From Gloeophyllum trabeum ATCC 11539 (lineage: Eukaryota; Basidiomycota; Agaricomycetes; Gloeophyllales; Gloeophyllaceae): a stretch of 51,642 bases of DNA. A program made the position numbers and the translations under genes. Shown here piece after piece: positions 34,238 to 47,000 of the stretch. Position 1 is the first letter of the stretch, and each line of letters opens with the position of its first letter. The DNA lies in NCBI RefSeq assembly GCF_000344685.1, contig NW_006920427.1, forward strand, positions 518,296 through 569,937, in the 5' to 3' direction. The notes below the pieces were generated by a model that ran no database searches, was not told where the DNA came from, and saw only the letters and a program-made list of their open reading frames with translations.

Positions 34238-34543
34238 ATCTGTGCATATCTAAGGTACCATACGACACTTTTTATGCTCCTTGAGTTCGACTTGATTATG
34301 TTGTTATTTATGTCTTGACGTTGCATCTTTTCTCGCTTATCGTCTAATGTGTACCAGTCCTAGTCACTCACTCGTTCGCTATCACCGTTTTGTACCCTTT
34401 ATCATTCCCCGCAATCGTACACCGAAGGCACATCTGCGATACATATTATACTGATATATGATACTAAAGCTACATGGAGCATACCCTGCACTGGACGGAC
34501 TAAATGGGTGCGAATCTTATCTGCAAGCCGGGCAGAGCCAGCA
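34238..34543. other. convergent 3' region
   Basis: AT-richer spacer holding the 3' ends of the disordered-protein gene and SMC1. Nothing else seen. Confidence 0.5.
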
Positions 34544-37500
34544 TCAGTCATCGTATTGCGTCAACTGAGACGCAGCGTCAGTACCAAGAAAATGCATGCG
34601 ATACGATTCCAGCAGAGAGAACGCTCACGTCTAACGTCAGAGTGCGAGAACTGTTCACATCCTGATCCCGGTATATTCCGACCAAAGAATGGCCCCTCTC
34701 GTATAAGGATCCCTTGAGACTGATCACGATAAACTGGAAAGTGTCGGAAGCATGAGAACGGATATAGTTGGCGACTTTGGCAACATTCGTGTTGTCCAAT
34801 GCAGCGTCGACTTCATCGAGGACGAAGAAAGGAGAAGGTTGATAACTAAACACAACTCAGGTCACGCAAGAAGAGCATCGAATGTGGAGGCATATACCTA
34901 TGAATTGCGAAGAGAAGAGCCAAGGCAGCTACGGTCTTTTCACCTCCAGACAACTGCTCCATGTCTCGGAAACGTTTCATGGGAGGCATAGCGTGATACT
35001 TGACGCCGCCTAGATAGGGCTCCTGCAGGAAGGTAAGCGGTGGTTAAATAGGCAGTTTTAGACGCACGCACCTCGCTATCTTCCAAACTCAGATATGCCA
35101 CCCCACCCATGGGAGCTGCTTTTCCCTTGGTCAAGTCCTTGTAAACTTGATCAATGCATTCGGAGATGTGGTTGTAGGCTTTGTTGAATAATTCACAGCT
35201 GTGATGGATGCGATCGGCAAACGTCTACATAAGTTGAGTATTTGAACATACCGTCGCTTCTTGACGTCGTTGAACTGATCGCGAGCTGTCTTGGACTCCT
35301 TTCTTGACTTATCCGCTTCCTTCTCTGTCTCGAGCAACTTCGACTCAACGTCTTCCAGCCTAGCAGGGGTGTTAACTAATCACACGATTGTAACGAGCAC
35401 AACATACCTGTCCACAGCCTTCAAGTTGGGGGCCATCCGTTCAATGTCCTCGTTGAGCTTGGATATCGCGTCCTCCAATTCTGTGCCTTTGTCGGCAGAC
35501 CCATCCTGTACGGCATAGACCATCAGATGGGCCAAAAGACGCTAAAGCAGTAATACGTACTTCTCGCTCATCTTCGTCAAGGATTTCGAAGTCAACTTCA
35601 AGACCGTAGTCAGGCACTCGCTTAGGTCGTTCCACACCGCCTTCCTCGTCGACATCCATAGCCACTTCTTCCCGCAAATTCTGGAACAGCTCAGTAAACT
35701 GAAGTTGATTGACAGCTACCGGAAACTCACTTCCTCCATAGGTACATTTTTGAGGTTTCCCTCCCGCAGGGGCAAGTTCACGTTCTCGAGGCGACACTTG
35801 CGGTATATCGCCGATCGTTCCAATCCTAATTTCTCGATCTCATCATTCTGCCGAGAAAGCCTCAATGGATCTATGGTCTAGCACGATGATGCAGCAAACC
35901 TACGTGAGATGCAATTTCTTTGAGGGTCTGCTCCAGAGCCTTCGTGGCCTTCGAAGCTGTCCGTTTCACTCGGTCCACAACCTTCGTTTTCTCCTCCAAT
36001 GATTCGTTCAGAGCTTGTAGTTCTTCCTGGAGTGACGCTATGCTAGACTCGGCTTCGCTAAGCTCCTCCAGTATTGATGCCTTCGAAGCCTCAAGCCTGA
36101 CCAAGTTGACCTCTTCGTTGCGAATGGTAGCATCCAAGGTAGCAAGCCTTTCCCTTGTCGCCTTCAATTGCTCTTCCTCGAACTGAGACCTGTGCAAGTG
36201 CGTAGGATTCTAGCGCATGCTCGTATGAATGAAATACGTACTGATGGCCTAATCTCGCTATTTGGGTCTCGTACCGGTTACGGGCCTCAAGTTCCTCCTG
36301 TGTGAGCTTGAGCTGTCGTTCTTCGTATTCTCTAATGTTGGAGACTCCGATTTGACGGCAGAACACTGCAAAAACCCCGTCCTCCGCTGCATTGACGACG
36401 AACGACAGCTCTATGATTTTCTCTTCCAAGGAATCATGCTGAGCTTGAGTCTAAAGGGCGGAAAGTTTGGCAAGTCCAACGAAGGTGGTAAGGCGGATCG
36501 TACCTTGTTTAATTCAGGAGTGGTCTTCTTCAGCTCTTGTGTAACGTGTTTCAGCTCGTCCCGGATGCCGTTTAGTCGCAGCTTGCAGGCACTCTAAAGT
36601 ATATCCTTAGCACGGCAGCAGAGGACATAGGAATGCGTTACTGTACCAGGTCGTCCTTGGCGACAGTGAGGGCATTCTCCAGCCTTGTGATCTCAGCTAT
36701 CAAAGTGTCGTCGGTTTTACCTCTGGGCTTATTCTTGGCCAATTCGCGCAACTGGGATAGGAGCGAGTCACGGACACGCTGCAACCCTGAGAGGTGCCTT
36801 AACGTCAAGTATAAGCTCGACCATGAACAAGTTACGTTACCTTGCACATCCTTTTCCTCCCACTTTTTCCCAGTACCATGTGTACTGCGGCCACCGGTAA
36901 TTAACCCGCTCTTATGGATGATAGTACCTTCCAAAGTCACCGCTAGACATGACATCGTCAGTGCCATCGTCCAGGAAGGCATCCGTTCGACAACCCCACC
37001 TTTGACCTCTTGACCCTTCTCGTAACACACGTATCGAGCCACGTCCATTGTATCACATACTAAGGCATTCCCGCAAGCGTGATGGATTGCCCTTTCCACC
37101 GCGGGTTCGTACTCGATTACATCAATGGCGAGCCTGGCTCCTTTGCTGGCGAAGGAGCGGAATTTATCATTGACTGGCTTGACCTGGATTGTGTCGAGTG
37201 GGATGAATGTCGCCTGGCCGGCTCGTTGGTTGCGCATATACTGAAGTCACGATGTAAGCCCTGCATCTACAGGACCGATCACAAAGACTTGCCTCGATGC
37301 AATCGATGGCCGTCTTCTCTTCGTCGACGACGACAGCATCGATGTTCCTACCGAGGATGACGGACACAGCGGTCTCGTATTTCCGTGCCGAGGGTTTGCA
37401 TAAGTCGACAACTCGGCCACGGACGCCTGTATCAGTATATAAGACGTCGAGAAAGGGGAGCGATTTGGTCAGTCAACACGTACCTGGGAAGATCCGCTGC

Positions 37501-39484
37501 AAACCAGTAAGAACTTCCTTCAGCTTCATCTCCCGCTCGGACTCACGCTGGTCCATCCCCGCCTGCAGAATCTTCTGATATACTTCTGCGAGCTTCTCGT
37601 TAAGTTCTGTCTCTAGTTGACTACATCATATCGTCGTGTCTGTCAGGACCGTTACCACGACTGCTACCACCTTACCTGATCCTCGTCCGCTCTGACTGCT
37701 GGTTGTCCAGCTCCTGCTTGGCAGCGGACAAGTCGCTCTGCAGCGACGAAATTCTTTCTTCCAGCTCCGACTTCTTGGAATTTTGCGACTTTGACTCCTC
37801 GGTCAATTTCTCTTTCTTCTGCTCTAGCTGTTCGTACTTGTCCTTCACCTGAGCCAGTGTCCGCTTTACGGTCTTGAGTTCCCGGCCCAATGTATCCAAA
37901 GCCTGCCGTTCGTCCACGGCCAGAATGCTTGCTTCGGCTTTCCTAGATACAGAAGCATTAATCAAGCGGTCCTCTCTTCCGTGAGTCGGGATAGGCATAA
38001 CGAGCACGTACAGCCGATTGTATTCTTGGAGACTTTCCTTACTCAACGAGAAGTTGTTCTGCGAAGCTCTTCTCTGCGCCTCTGAGCAACGTTCCAGTCA
38101 GACCCTGCTGTTGGTGATGCACGCCTACTGACCTTGCGCAGCATCAGCCAATTTCCTCACTTCAGCCAATTCCTTCTGCAGCTGGGTGAGCTTCTCCTGC
38201 TGCTTATGCTCTTCCTTCGCGACCTGTTCTCGGATATTCTGCGCGTTCCTCAGTTTCCTTGCGGAATGCGCAATCTGGCCCTCAACAGCCACGAGGTCCG
38301 GTTTCTGTACACAGGTAGAGTTAGATCCATGGTATACTGTGAATGCAGCGAACAAGTGTACTTTAGCCTCGAGCCCCTTCTCCGCCTTCTTGATCCTCTT
38401 CTCTTTCTGCATGACGTTGGATCTGGCCTTCGCCTGCTCCGCCCGGGCAGCGTCGAGCTCTTCGTCGTGTTCTCGTTGTTCCTCCCGCAGTCCCTCGAGA
38501 GTACGGCTCTGCGCGTTGATCTCCCGAGCGTGTTGCTCCAAGCCTTCCTCTATGTGGAACAGCCTCCACAGTATACGGTGCAGCAAGAGTTGATCCTGAT
38601 ACATATTGTTCCATGAGCTCAAATTCCCAACAGCACACAAAGACTCACTCGCTCCTGGCACATCGCCTCGAAACGGTCTGCCTCGGACTTCTGCTCCTTG
38701 TACTGCTTGATCTCACCCGCGATGCCGCGGCGCTTGGTAAAGTTGAACGTGGCGTTCTCCGTTGCACGCTCCTGCGCCTCCTTCGCTTTCTCGTACTCGC
38801 CCGCGAGCTCGAGCGATCCGCTGATCTGCTCTATCAGCCGCGTAAGCTCCTTAGGCGACTGCGACGCGACGGCCTCGACGTCGCCCTGGAAGACGAGGAA
38901 GTTCTTCGCCTTGACGAGGATGTTGTGCGACTGCAGCGCGGCGTTGTAGGCGGCGTAGGTCACGACTTTGCCATTTAGTTTGTATTCAGAGGCACCGGTC
39001 GTGGATATCCTAGGAAGCCAAAATGAAACAGCACTGAGCCGGCGATCGAAAGCAGGCACTTACGTTCGCTGAAACCGCCATTCCTTCTTCGCAGAGTCCT
39101 CGAAGACAGCGAGGACCCAGGCGGTCTTTGCGGTGCCTTCGCCCTCTCCTTCCTCGTCCCCTTCTTCGTCCTGACCGCTTTGGCTGATGTAGGACGCATC
39201 CTGACCGTCCACACCGCCGCGAGCCAGCCTCCTCCCGCGGTACACCAAGTCCTTTAGCTGACTGCTCCGCAGCTGGGCGCTCTTAACGCCCAGTACAAAT
39301 GAGATGGCGTCCATAAGGTTGGATTTCCCGGCTCCATTGGGCCCGATAACTGAGGTAAAGTTGCGAAATGGTCCGATGGTTTGATGGCCCCTGGGAAGGA
39401 TGTAAATCACAGCCCAACTCTCGATACTTCAGTTCCTTACCTGTATGACTTGAAGTCGCATACTTCGATGCGAATCAACGGCAT
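34544..39484 (-). CDS. SMC1: cohesin subunit SMC1
   Basis: About 23 exons give roughly 1257 aa, the usual size for SMC1. The first fifteen I traced: 39484-39441, 39390-39064, 39009-38649, 38595-38362, 38304-38133, 38081-38012, 37942-37676, 37620-37484, 37426-37293, 37240-37000, 36942-36841, 36786-36647, 36593-36504, 36450-36242, 36189-35904. Walker A is [19 protein letters not shown] near the N-terminus. Coiled coils flank a hinge with [12 protein letters not shown] and [14 protein letters not shown]. The C-terminal head has [18 protein letters not shown] and [14 protein letters not shown] (signature and Walker B). SMC1 pairs with SMC3 in cohesin and holds sister chromatids together in the nucleus. 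The intron at 37241-37292 uses a GC donor. The last exon adds LTQYDD. An ACGCGT box lies 57 bases upstream. Confidence 0.96.
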
Positions 39485-39811
39485 TTTGCCAGATCCGAAA
39501 GCCACCAAAGGCGTACGGTAGGGTACTTAGTCAAGGGTGAACGCGTCGCGCGCCCCTTGCGCGCCTCAGGCCTCAGCCACAACCGCGTTTGCCGCCGCCA
39601 CGACTTACTGAGACAAGGCGGTTGGCCATCGACGTCCACCTTCGTCGGGAATAACAGGCCTACAGTATGGTTAATTGCGTTCCAGATTAGTGCACATAAT
39701 TCTGACTATCGTTATGAAGGCTTTATACCCGCTAACTCGTGGTTAGCGAGGAGGGCGTCGGAATCGTGATATTGTCTCAGCCGCAACCCCTCTTTCTTCT
39801 TTTCTATCATC
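39485..39811. promoter_or_regulatory. divergent promoter region, SMC1 and MYND gene
   Basis: This gap of about 330 bases serves two divergent starts. The SMC1-proximal part is GC-rich with ACGCGTCGCGCGCC; the MYND-proximal part has a CT-rich tract (39785-39805). Confidence 0.5.
39541..39546. promoter_or_regulatory. MluI cell-cycle box upstream of SMC1
   Basis: ACGCGT, 57 bases before the SMC1 ATG. In yeasts this word binds MBF and drives G1/S expression of cohesin genes. It is not rare in this window, so the site is only suggestive. Confidence 0.4.
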
Positions 39812-40661
39812 ATGTCAAAACAGCTGGGCCCGCTGAGCCAGGAGTCGAAGCAGTGCCAGCACTGTTACAAGCCCGAGTCACCCCCTGCCTTCAAGCTTCT
39901 CAGTTGCTCGAGCTGCCATCGAGCACATTATTGTGTATATCACATTGCCAGGCTCATCATTTTTATCTATTGATGTCTTGCAGAACAAAGAATGCCAGAA
40001 GAATGACTGGCCGAAGCATAAAGTACTATGCAAGGTGAATACGGAGACAAGATCGCGTCTGAAAGAGGATAGGAGAAAAGGAGAGGTTGGGCTGCCATTG
40101 GGCAGCGTTTCCCTGGATGCAAACACTATCGAGAGCAAGCTGAAGCTCTTCCTTCAGGTACGTAAATTGTCCTATGAGATATGGAGGGAATTTTGCGATT
40201 CTAGGAATACCCAGATCCATAAAGCTGGCTTATGCTGGGCATTTATACAAGCCCTTGAGTTGCGCGACCACCCCTCTAGGATCGACACCCATCTCTTGTA
40301 CGTGCACCTCGAACCCACTTTTACCGCGAAACCGTCCTCGTCCGCCGACCCTGCCAAGCTCTTCCGCCTCTCTTCCACTATGCTCTCTACCTACGACGAA
40401 ACTTTCGACTACCTTGCGTCCGATCCAGCAGTGATCCGCCGTATGGGACCGGTGCATGAGCAGATTGCCGCCATCAGAGCAGAGTCTGCGGCTCTTAAAG
40501 CCAAGGGCGGTATGGGGATCGGCGTGGAGCTGATTGCTTGTGGACCGATGATGCACGTCATGCCCGTGGGTCTTCCAGACGGCGATTTGGAAGGTGTTGA
40601 TCTCAGAAAGGATTGGGAGTCTGTGTTGGCGGGGACCTTTGAGAGAGGCTTGCGCCTCTAA
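39812..40661 (+). CDS. MYND zinc-finger protein
   Basis: Three exons, 39812-39934, 39984-40157 and 40215-40661, give 247 aa. The N-terminal MYND finger is complete: C15, C18, C32, C35, C41, C45, H53 and C57, split by the first intron right after C41. MYND fingers bind short proline-rich peptides. The remaining 190 residues (for example RIDTHLLYVHLEPTFT, ADPAKLFRLSST, AIRAESAALKAKGGMGIGVE) match the C-terminal half of many mushroom MYND proteins, but I cannot assign a function. There is no SET domain. A decayed tandem copy follows at 40851-41510. The gene diverges from SMC1. Confidence 0.88.
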
Positions 40662-40850
40662 GTGGCTTCGTTCGGACTACCATTCGGTGTGTGCGGTTTT
40701 CGAAGTGACAACGTTTGTACATGGCTTAGCTGAAATTATGGAACTGATGTATCTTGGCCGAACCGTCGGATAGAAATCGTGACCAGCCTGTCAGCCAACC
40801 GACTGTTGCCTCCTGAGACATCTCTCCCTCTTTCCTCTCGACTACATACC

Positions 40851-41510
40851 ATGTCGAGACAACTGGGCCCGTTGAGCCAGGGCGCAAAATAGTGCCAGTA
40901 CTGCCGCAGACCGGAGTCACCTCTGCCCATGAAAGAAAGTAAGAAAAAAGCGCACGGCGGGCTGCCAGTTGGCGGTAGTACACTGGATGCACTGACCATT
41001 GAGAGCAAGTCGAAGCCCTTCCTTCAGGTACGAACATCACCTTTTTGATACAATTGCATAATGTCCCGATGTCACAAAATCAAGATTCACAAAGCCAGCC
41101 TGTGCTTGGTTTTGAATCAAGCCCTCGGGACCACCCCTCCCGGATTGACACTCACCTTCTCCATCTGAAACTCGAACCCACTTTCACCTCCAAACCACCC
41201 GCCTCTGCCGACCCCGCGAAGCTTTTTCGCTTATCATCCACTCTCGTCTCCACGTATGAAGATGCCATCGACTTCCTCTCCTCGCAACAGGTGGGCGTCT
41301 TCCAGGCGCAGGTTGCTGCCCTAAGAGCCCAATCTGCTGCCATGCAGGCAAAAGGGGGGATAAGCATCGGCATAGAGCTGCTTGCTTGTGGAACGATCGT
41401 GCATCTTATGCCGGATGGGCATCCCGGATTATGATGCGAATCTCCTGGTTCTCAGGCCGGACTGGCAGTCTATGTTGGCGAATAATCTCGAACAAGGCTT
41501 GCGCCTTTAA
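40851..41510 (+). pseudogene. decayed tandem copy of the MYND gene
   Basis: The copy begins ATGTCGAGACAACTGGGCCC like its upstream neighbour, but codon 14 is TAG (40890-40892), and the second half of the zinc finger plus intron 1 are deleted: the sequence jumps from the second cysteine pair's lead-in straight to the KKKAHGGLPVGGSTLDA segment. Exon 3 is recognisable (RIDTHLLHLKLEPTFT, ADPAKLFRLSST, ALRAQSAAMQAKGGISIGIE) yet loses frame after DGHPG; the terminal EQGLRL lies in another frame and ends at 41510. It is a dead tandem duplicate. Confidence 0.88.
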
Positions 41511-42165
41511 TCATCGTCCTTTTGGGCTGCCGTCTGGTGTGTACGATTTTCAATGCATAGCTCCGTGCCTATTCCATTTATGTATGTCCGTCCGAGACAC
41601 AGAGGAGTTATTGATGCCTTGGATTACTGAGCGCTGACACAGGAGACACAGAGTGCACCTGATAACCGAAGTCCGATCGAGAGCCCGACGGCTGACGGTT
41701 CTACATCGCGGCGGGAGTTGCGCTCGCTCGCCTCACGCACTTTATCCGTGTACTACCCGGTCAAGGGAGACGGCAGGGATACTTTTTCGAATGGATGGCT
41801 GATCGTTGCCTTCTTGCTCGGTACGTTTGCTTTCCAATTGCTTGTAGTCATGTGAGTTTTCAGTCTCATGTTGACGTCGGAGCGTCCCTGTCCTCAAATA
41901 CGACTCACTGTCCTGGTTGACAGATTGGTTTGCATCTACCGTGCGCATGTCAATTCACGGGAGCAGATGCATGGCTACATATAAGAACCCCATTATCTAT
42001 GGCCTCACAGCTCCATTGCAATGACTTCATCTCCGCGATGCAGGTTATTACTAAGAGCCAGAACGCAGGCCCAGAGTACCTAATGTTAAGTATACAAACT
42101 GAGAGCGGCAGGCTCTCGCAGCCGTTACAGCGATGACGATTGCTTTCTCGAGAGTTCTTCCCTAC
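41511..42165. other. intergenic
   Basis: No gene seen between the MYND pseudogene and the 3' end of AsaB-like copy 4. Confidence 0.5.
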
Positions 42166-43123
42166 TCAGTCATAGAACACGAGAGCTCTAAGCTCGATAG
42201 ACTCCCTCAGGGGGGCCTCAGGAGGAGTGCTGGGATCCTTGAAGGCTGTATGAGGCACAAACTTGGCCACTCCATCTTTCGAGTCATAACTGCACGGACG
42301 GGGTGAGCTCTCGCTCACTTGCAATTCAGTAGGGCGCCTCTCACCATTTTATCAGGACAAACTCGTCCGGCTCCATCGCACGCAAGTATTTCCACTTATG
42401 CTGTGGGTTATACTTGATGGCCATCGTCTCGCCGGTATAGTCACTTCGCCGCAGCTCCGTCGGGGTGACGTCCCCACCCTCCACATCGACGCTCTGGTAG
42501 TCGCAGAACGCGAGCGGCCAGTCTAGCGCCGCATGTTTTACAGGACGCCAGAGATTAATGATTTGGAAGCGCCGGCGCAGCGCCGCCTCTGCGTCTGCAG
42601 GTGGGAGGTGGCGGTGGACGCGCGCGATGGCGCCTGCGGTGCTTTGATCGACGTGGGCCTGCGGGGCGGGCTGCCGGATGCCAGACGCATCTTGCTGGGC
42701 TATCGCATCCGTGTTCTCTGGTGCGACGCGACGGCGGACGGCTGCAGGATATCCTCATCAGCATTTTCCTTTCGTCCCAGGGACCATTCTGTGCTTACTG
42801 TGATCGAAAAAGAGCACTCGGCTGGCTCCCGTTAGCTCCTTGAGCAGCTCCTCACTCTCGGGGTAGTACTCCTGCCGGATCCGCTCGTCGTCCGTGAAGT
42901 CGGTGTGTTTGGTTGCCCTCCTGAAGAATTGGAACCCGTTCTTGTCCAGGGTGAACTTTTCCTCCTTCCCGCGCACGTTCTCGATCTCCACCTGGTAGTC
43001 CTCTGTGGTGAAGTTCTTGTCGGATCGTGTCTTCTTCCCCGGCTCAGATGTGATGGTGTAGAATAGCTTCGAGCCGTCCTTGGGGAAAACGGCGTAGGTC
43101 ACGTTCGTTGTTACAGCAGACAT
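42166..43123 (-). CDS. AsaB/CmcJ-like oxidoreductase, copy 4 of 4
   Basis: Exons 43123-42799, 42741-42345 and 42289-42166 give 281 aa. I start at the ATG at 43123 (MSAVTTNVTYAVFPKDG); an upstream in-frame extension lacks family similarity. Exons 1 and 3 keep the family lengths (325 and 124 bases), but exon 2 is 24 bases longer than in copies 1 and 2, mostly because of extra residues before the HVD motif (ENTDAIAQQDASGIRQP). Putative metal ligands are H138, D140 and H223. It is the most divergent of the four; for example it has NLWRPVKHAALDWPLAFCDY. A TATA box lies at 43186-43193, but I do not find the 11-base word shared by the other three. Confidence 0.86.
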
Positions 43124-43185
43124 GAGGGGATGTGTTGTGGTTCGATTAAGTTGTCCGAACTTAGAGACACTCACCGATGTGTAGG

Positions 43186-43193
43186 TTTATATA
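43186..43193 (-). promoter_or_regulatory. TATA box of AsaB-like copy 4
   Basis: TATATAAA on the minus strand, 63-70 bases before the ATG at 43123. Confidence 0.5.
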
Positions 43194-44054
43194 CTGCACA
43201 CCACATGTGCTATGGCGTGCAATAGCGCAATTGGATGCTGCTGATTCATACATTTTCCGAGCTTCAGTGGGCTGACGAGGCCTGGGGAATGTACTGGAGG
43301 TGGGAGTCTTATATGCCTGGCTATCGGGGATTGCTTAATCATACCAACTCTGACTAGATCACGCTCAATTATTAATGCTTTTGTATTCTTGAATTCTTGT
43401 TTCAGCTTGTGGTATACGCTCGATACTGGTGTGTACCAGATGTCAATATTCACCCTTCTCAGGCGGTTACCGCAGGACGTCGCCGCTACGCCGTGTCAGA
43501 CTACAGACTGTACCGCCCACACCTGCGGCCGAGGCAGTCTTTGACTTGCTCACCAGTACAATGATACAATGTAACTCAACATATGCTGCCAGTTTCCATT
43601 CACTATTGAGTGCAGTATACCCTCAGCTAGTCTTGGGACATCCCGCCAGCCAACGGGAGCAAAACTGGAGGTGGCACCGTACCCAATAATAGGGTGTACA
43701 GCATCTGGGCCACTGGCAGGGTCTGTAATCAGTGGCGGTGTAAATTCACGTGCTCTGCCTAATTGAGAGTAATTGGGCGATCACGTTGTCTCCGAAGTAC
43801 AAGGCAGTCATGGCCAAAGCGTCGACCGGGCCAACGCGCCATCCCAGCATTGGCTATTGTCCATAAGAGACGCCACATGTTCCCGCCACACTGCCTCTCA
43901 CTCTTACCATCACCCCCGACTGCAACGCTCGACTATCTGCGAGACGCTCCCTGTGCCACAGCTAGCCACAGACTGAACTCAAATCGCTACACTTGATTAT
44001 CGCGCGACTGCTCGACATATCGACCGATTTATCTACTTCTAGTTTCGAGAGACC
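43194..44054. other. divergent intergenic region
   Basis: No gene seen. It lies between the divergent starts of AsaB-like copy 4 and the repetitive protein gene. Confidence 0.5.
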
Positions 44055-47000
44055 ATGGCGATTGCGGTACTACCACCTCGTCAACCGCGCAAGTTCACGA
44101 TCACCGTTCCTCCTTCGCGCAAGCCGGGCTCCGGACACGGCCCTGGCAAATCGAAGGAGTTAGTCGAGTAACATCAGTGTCTCAGTTGTACTTACTGACG
44201 CCGCACGCAGTGTGATCATTGGTGAACTCACGATCGCAAAATTAAAGGAAAGATTGAAAGCAGAGAGGATGAAGAAAGCCAGACAGGCGTCCAAGGCAGG
44301 GGACGCCAGGCGAAGTGCGTCCTCTATCACTGCAGCCCGCCACATCGGACTAAATTGATATTCGACTACAGTTACGCGCGGTGGCGCGCTTGTCCAGTAT
44401 ACCGCAATGTCGCAAGAGCTCAGTAGACAAGACCGTAAGGATACCAGCGGCTACGAGACAGAGGCGGAAGACAACACAGTCGAGATTAGCAAGGAGCAGC
44501 GGTATAGACAAGCAGAGGCTCTCCTCCGCGACATAGAACAGACCTTAGCAATGGACGCGCTCTTGGTATGTTTCCCGGTCGTTCGCTAAGTGAGGTGTGT
44601 CGCCTGACTCCGTGTGGCGTCGTATCGGCAGTCCACCATCGACGGGTTGTCGTTGCAGAGCAACCCACAGCAGGGAGAGAAAGACGACGCCACGCCACCT
44701 GAGGAGCTCCGGAAACCTGTCTGCACAAACCCTGAACCCATGGACGACACTGGCGCTTCCGGAAGTGGTGCACCTGCAGATGATCACGATGACGGTGCAG
44801 ATGAGGTGGACTGGGGTGATGAAGAGGAAAGCAGCAGTGGTGGGAGTGGGAATGAAGAAGAAGGAGACGGTAACAACCAGAACGGAAGTGGGAGTGGAAA
44901 CGGCGACGGTGACGGCCATGGCGAGGACGGCAACAATGGGGTCAGTCGATCGCGCCTCCGGTCATTCCTCCCTCGGGTTCTCATTTTCTCTCTTGATAGG
45001 ACGATGAGCGTCGGGGGGACCATCAGGAAGAGGAGGAACCAGAAGAAGAGCAGGAGCAAGAAGAAGAGCAGGAGCAAGAAGAAGAGCAGGAGCAAGAAGA
45101 AGAACAGGAGCAAGAAGAGGAAGACGAGGCCAGGATACCGAGCTCAGCCAAGGGAAAGGGTAAGGCAGTGGAAGACGGGGAGCTGGAGGACCTCGCTGGC
45201 ATCATGAATCTCCCTCTTGATTCCGGCGATCGCATCGTCCACGATCCCCCGTCAGCACCGCAAATGCAGCCAGCGCCTCTGCCCACAGTGCCTCCGGTGC
45301 AGAGATCACAGTACTCTCCACTTAGCATGAGCCCTGCCGCATCCATGCCTCCACCGCCAGTGCCAACAAGGTTTGTGCCTCTCCCGCCGACAAGGTATAT
45401 AGCCGATTGCCCTCCCGCAGGCATGAGCCCTCCTGCCGGCACACCTCCGCCGCCGCTCTTGTCAACTTCTGTTCCAGAGCCTAGACTGCAATGGCGAACC
45501 ACCAGCCCGAGCAACCATCCCGCTTCCATGCCTCCTCCGCCAGTGCCGCCGGAGCGTATATCCACTCCGGTGCCAGAGCCCAGACCACAATGGCGAACCA
45601 CCAGTACCAGCGACGACGCCACTTCCATGCCTCCTCCGCCAGTCTCGCCGAAGCGTATATCCACTCCGGTGCCAGAGCTAAGGCTCCAAGGGCGAAAGGC
45701 CGGTGCGAGTAACGAGTCCGCTTCTATGCCCCCTCCACCAGTGCCGCAGATGCGCCCACCATCCCCTGTGCCATGGCACAGTCCAAAGTTGGCCCCCAGT
45801 ATCGTGGTGACTCCCCCGAGTCCGAGGACTACACCCCCGCCGCCGCTGCGACCAACTCCTGTGGAAGTCGTTGCAGCATCTGCGCCCGTGAGGCCGACTA
45901 GGCAGACATTCCAACCTGCTACATCGGTAGCTGCACCGAAGCCAGCACCCACCAAGGTCCTTCCGGCATCTACGCCCGTGAAACAGACCACGCAGACATT
46001 CCACCCTACGATGTTGAGAGCTACACCGGCGCCTCGAGCTCCTGTAAGGTCACAGGACTCATCCAGAAATGCTTCGTCTATGGACATGGAAGTAGACGGA
46101 GCGAAGGGCGCAGAGGTGGAGGTGGATATGCCCGCGGCTCAAACCAGGGGCAATCCTTCCCCACCACCGAGCCCTCGTTCGTCTTGGATCTCCCGCCGCA
46201 ATCGCCGCCGGATTTCGCCCTACGTTCCCCTGCCGAAGGTGAAAGCAGACGCACCAGAGCCCGCCCTAGAATGCAAGACCGTCCTCCGTCGGTCTGAGGC
46301 TCACCAGCGCAGGGTTGAGGCCAGACAGAAACAAGCACGGCCAAGCAAATTGCGCAGATTCTTTGAGAATATCTGCGCGCTGGTAGCCCACGGCGTCCCG
46401 CGCCGGTGGTATGAACGCTGGGTGGAAGGGTATATGGACGTGGATCCGATCGTGCTGTACCCCGTTGCGGTGGAGCCCGAAGAAGTGAATATGGATGCGC
46501 CGCCGCTTGTCGCAGCTGGGAATGTCTCGAATGCTCTCGCAAAACCTGCCAACCCTGTGGACGCAGCTGTGAAGCCCCCCAACCCCCTGGGTGTTGCTGT
46601 AATGCCGGTCAACCCGTTGGATGCTGCTGTAAAGCCTACCAACCCTCTGGGTGCCGCCTTGAAGCCCACAAACCTTTGGGATGTGAAGGCAACCAGCCCT
46701 TCGGATGCGGCTTCAAAATGTACGAGCATTTTGGACACCGTAGTAAAGCCAAACAGCCTGTTCAACGTAGCCACCAATCCTGCTGCAGCTGCAGGCGGCC
46801 CTTCGAATCCAATTGACCTGACGAAGGACACAGATGACAGCAGCCCTTTGGGCGCTCCGATCCATGGTGCGCCTCTGGAGGAGGTGGACTCCCTGAGGTG
46901 GCCTCCGAACAACGCTCCCAAATCCGGTGATGATGCCTCTGGATTAGACGCCCTTCAGACCTTGAGCTCAGTGGCGACGGCTCTCGCGGATGGCCTCGCG

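Noticed and set aside
36961..37000. Extra 19 residues in the SMC1 hinge ([10 protein letters not shown] and following)
   Set aside because: This is an in-frame 57-base intron with GT-AG ends; splicing gives the conserved GQEVKAVTLEG.
45023..46087. 354-aa glycine/valine-rich minus-strand frame
   Set aside because: It is the antisense of the proline-rich repeats; its repeats mirror those of the plus-strand gene.
46540..46790. CRISPR-like tandem repeats
   Set aside because: They are in-frame 33-36 base coding repeats without spacers, in a eukaryotic gene.
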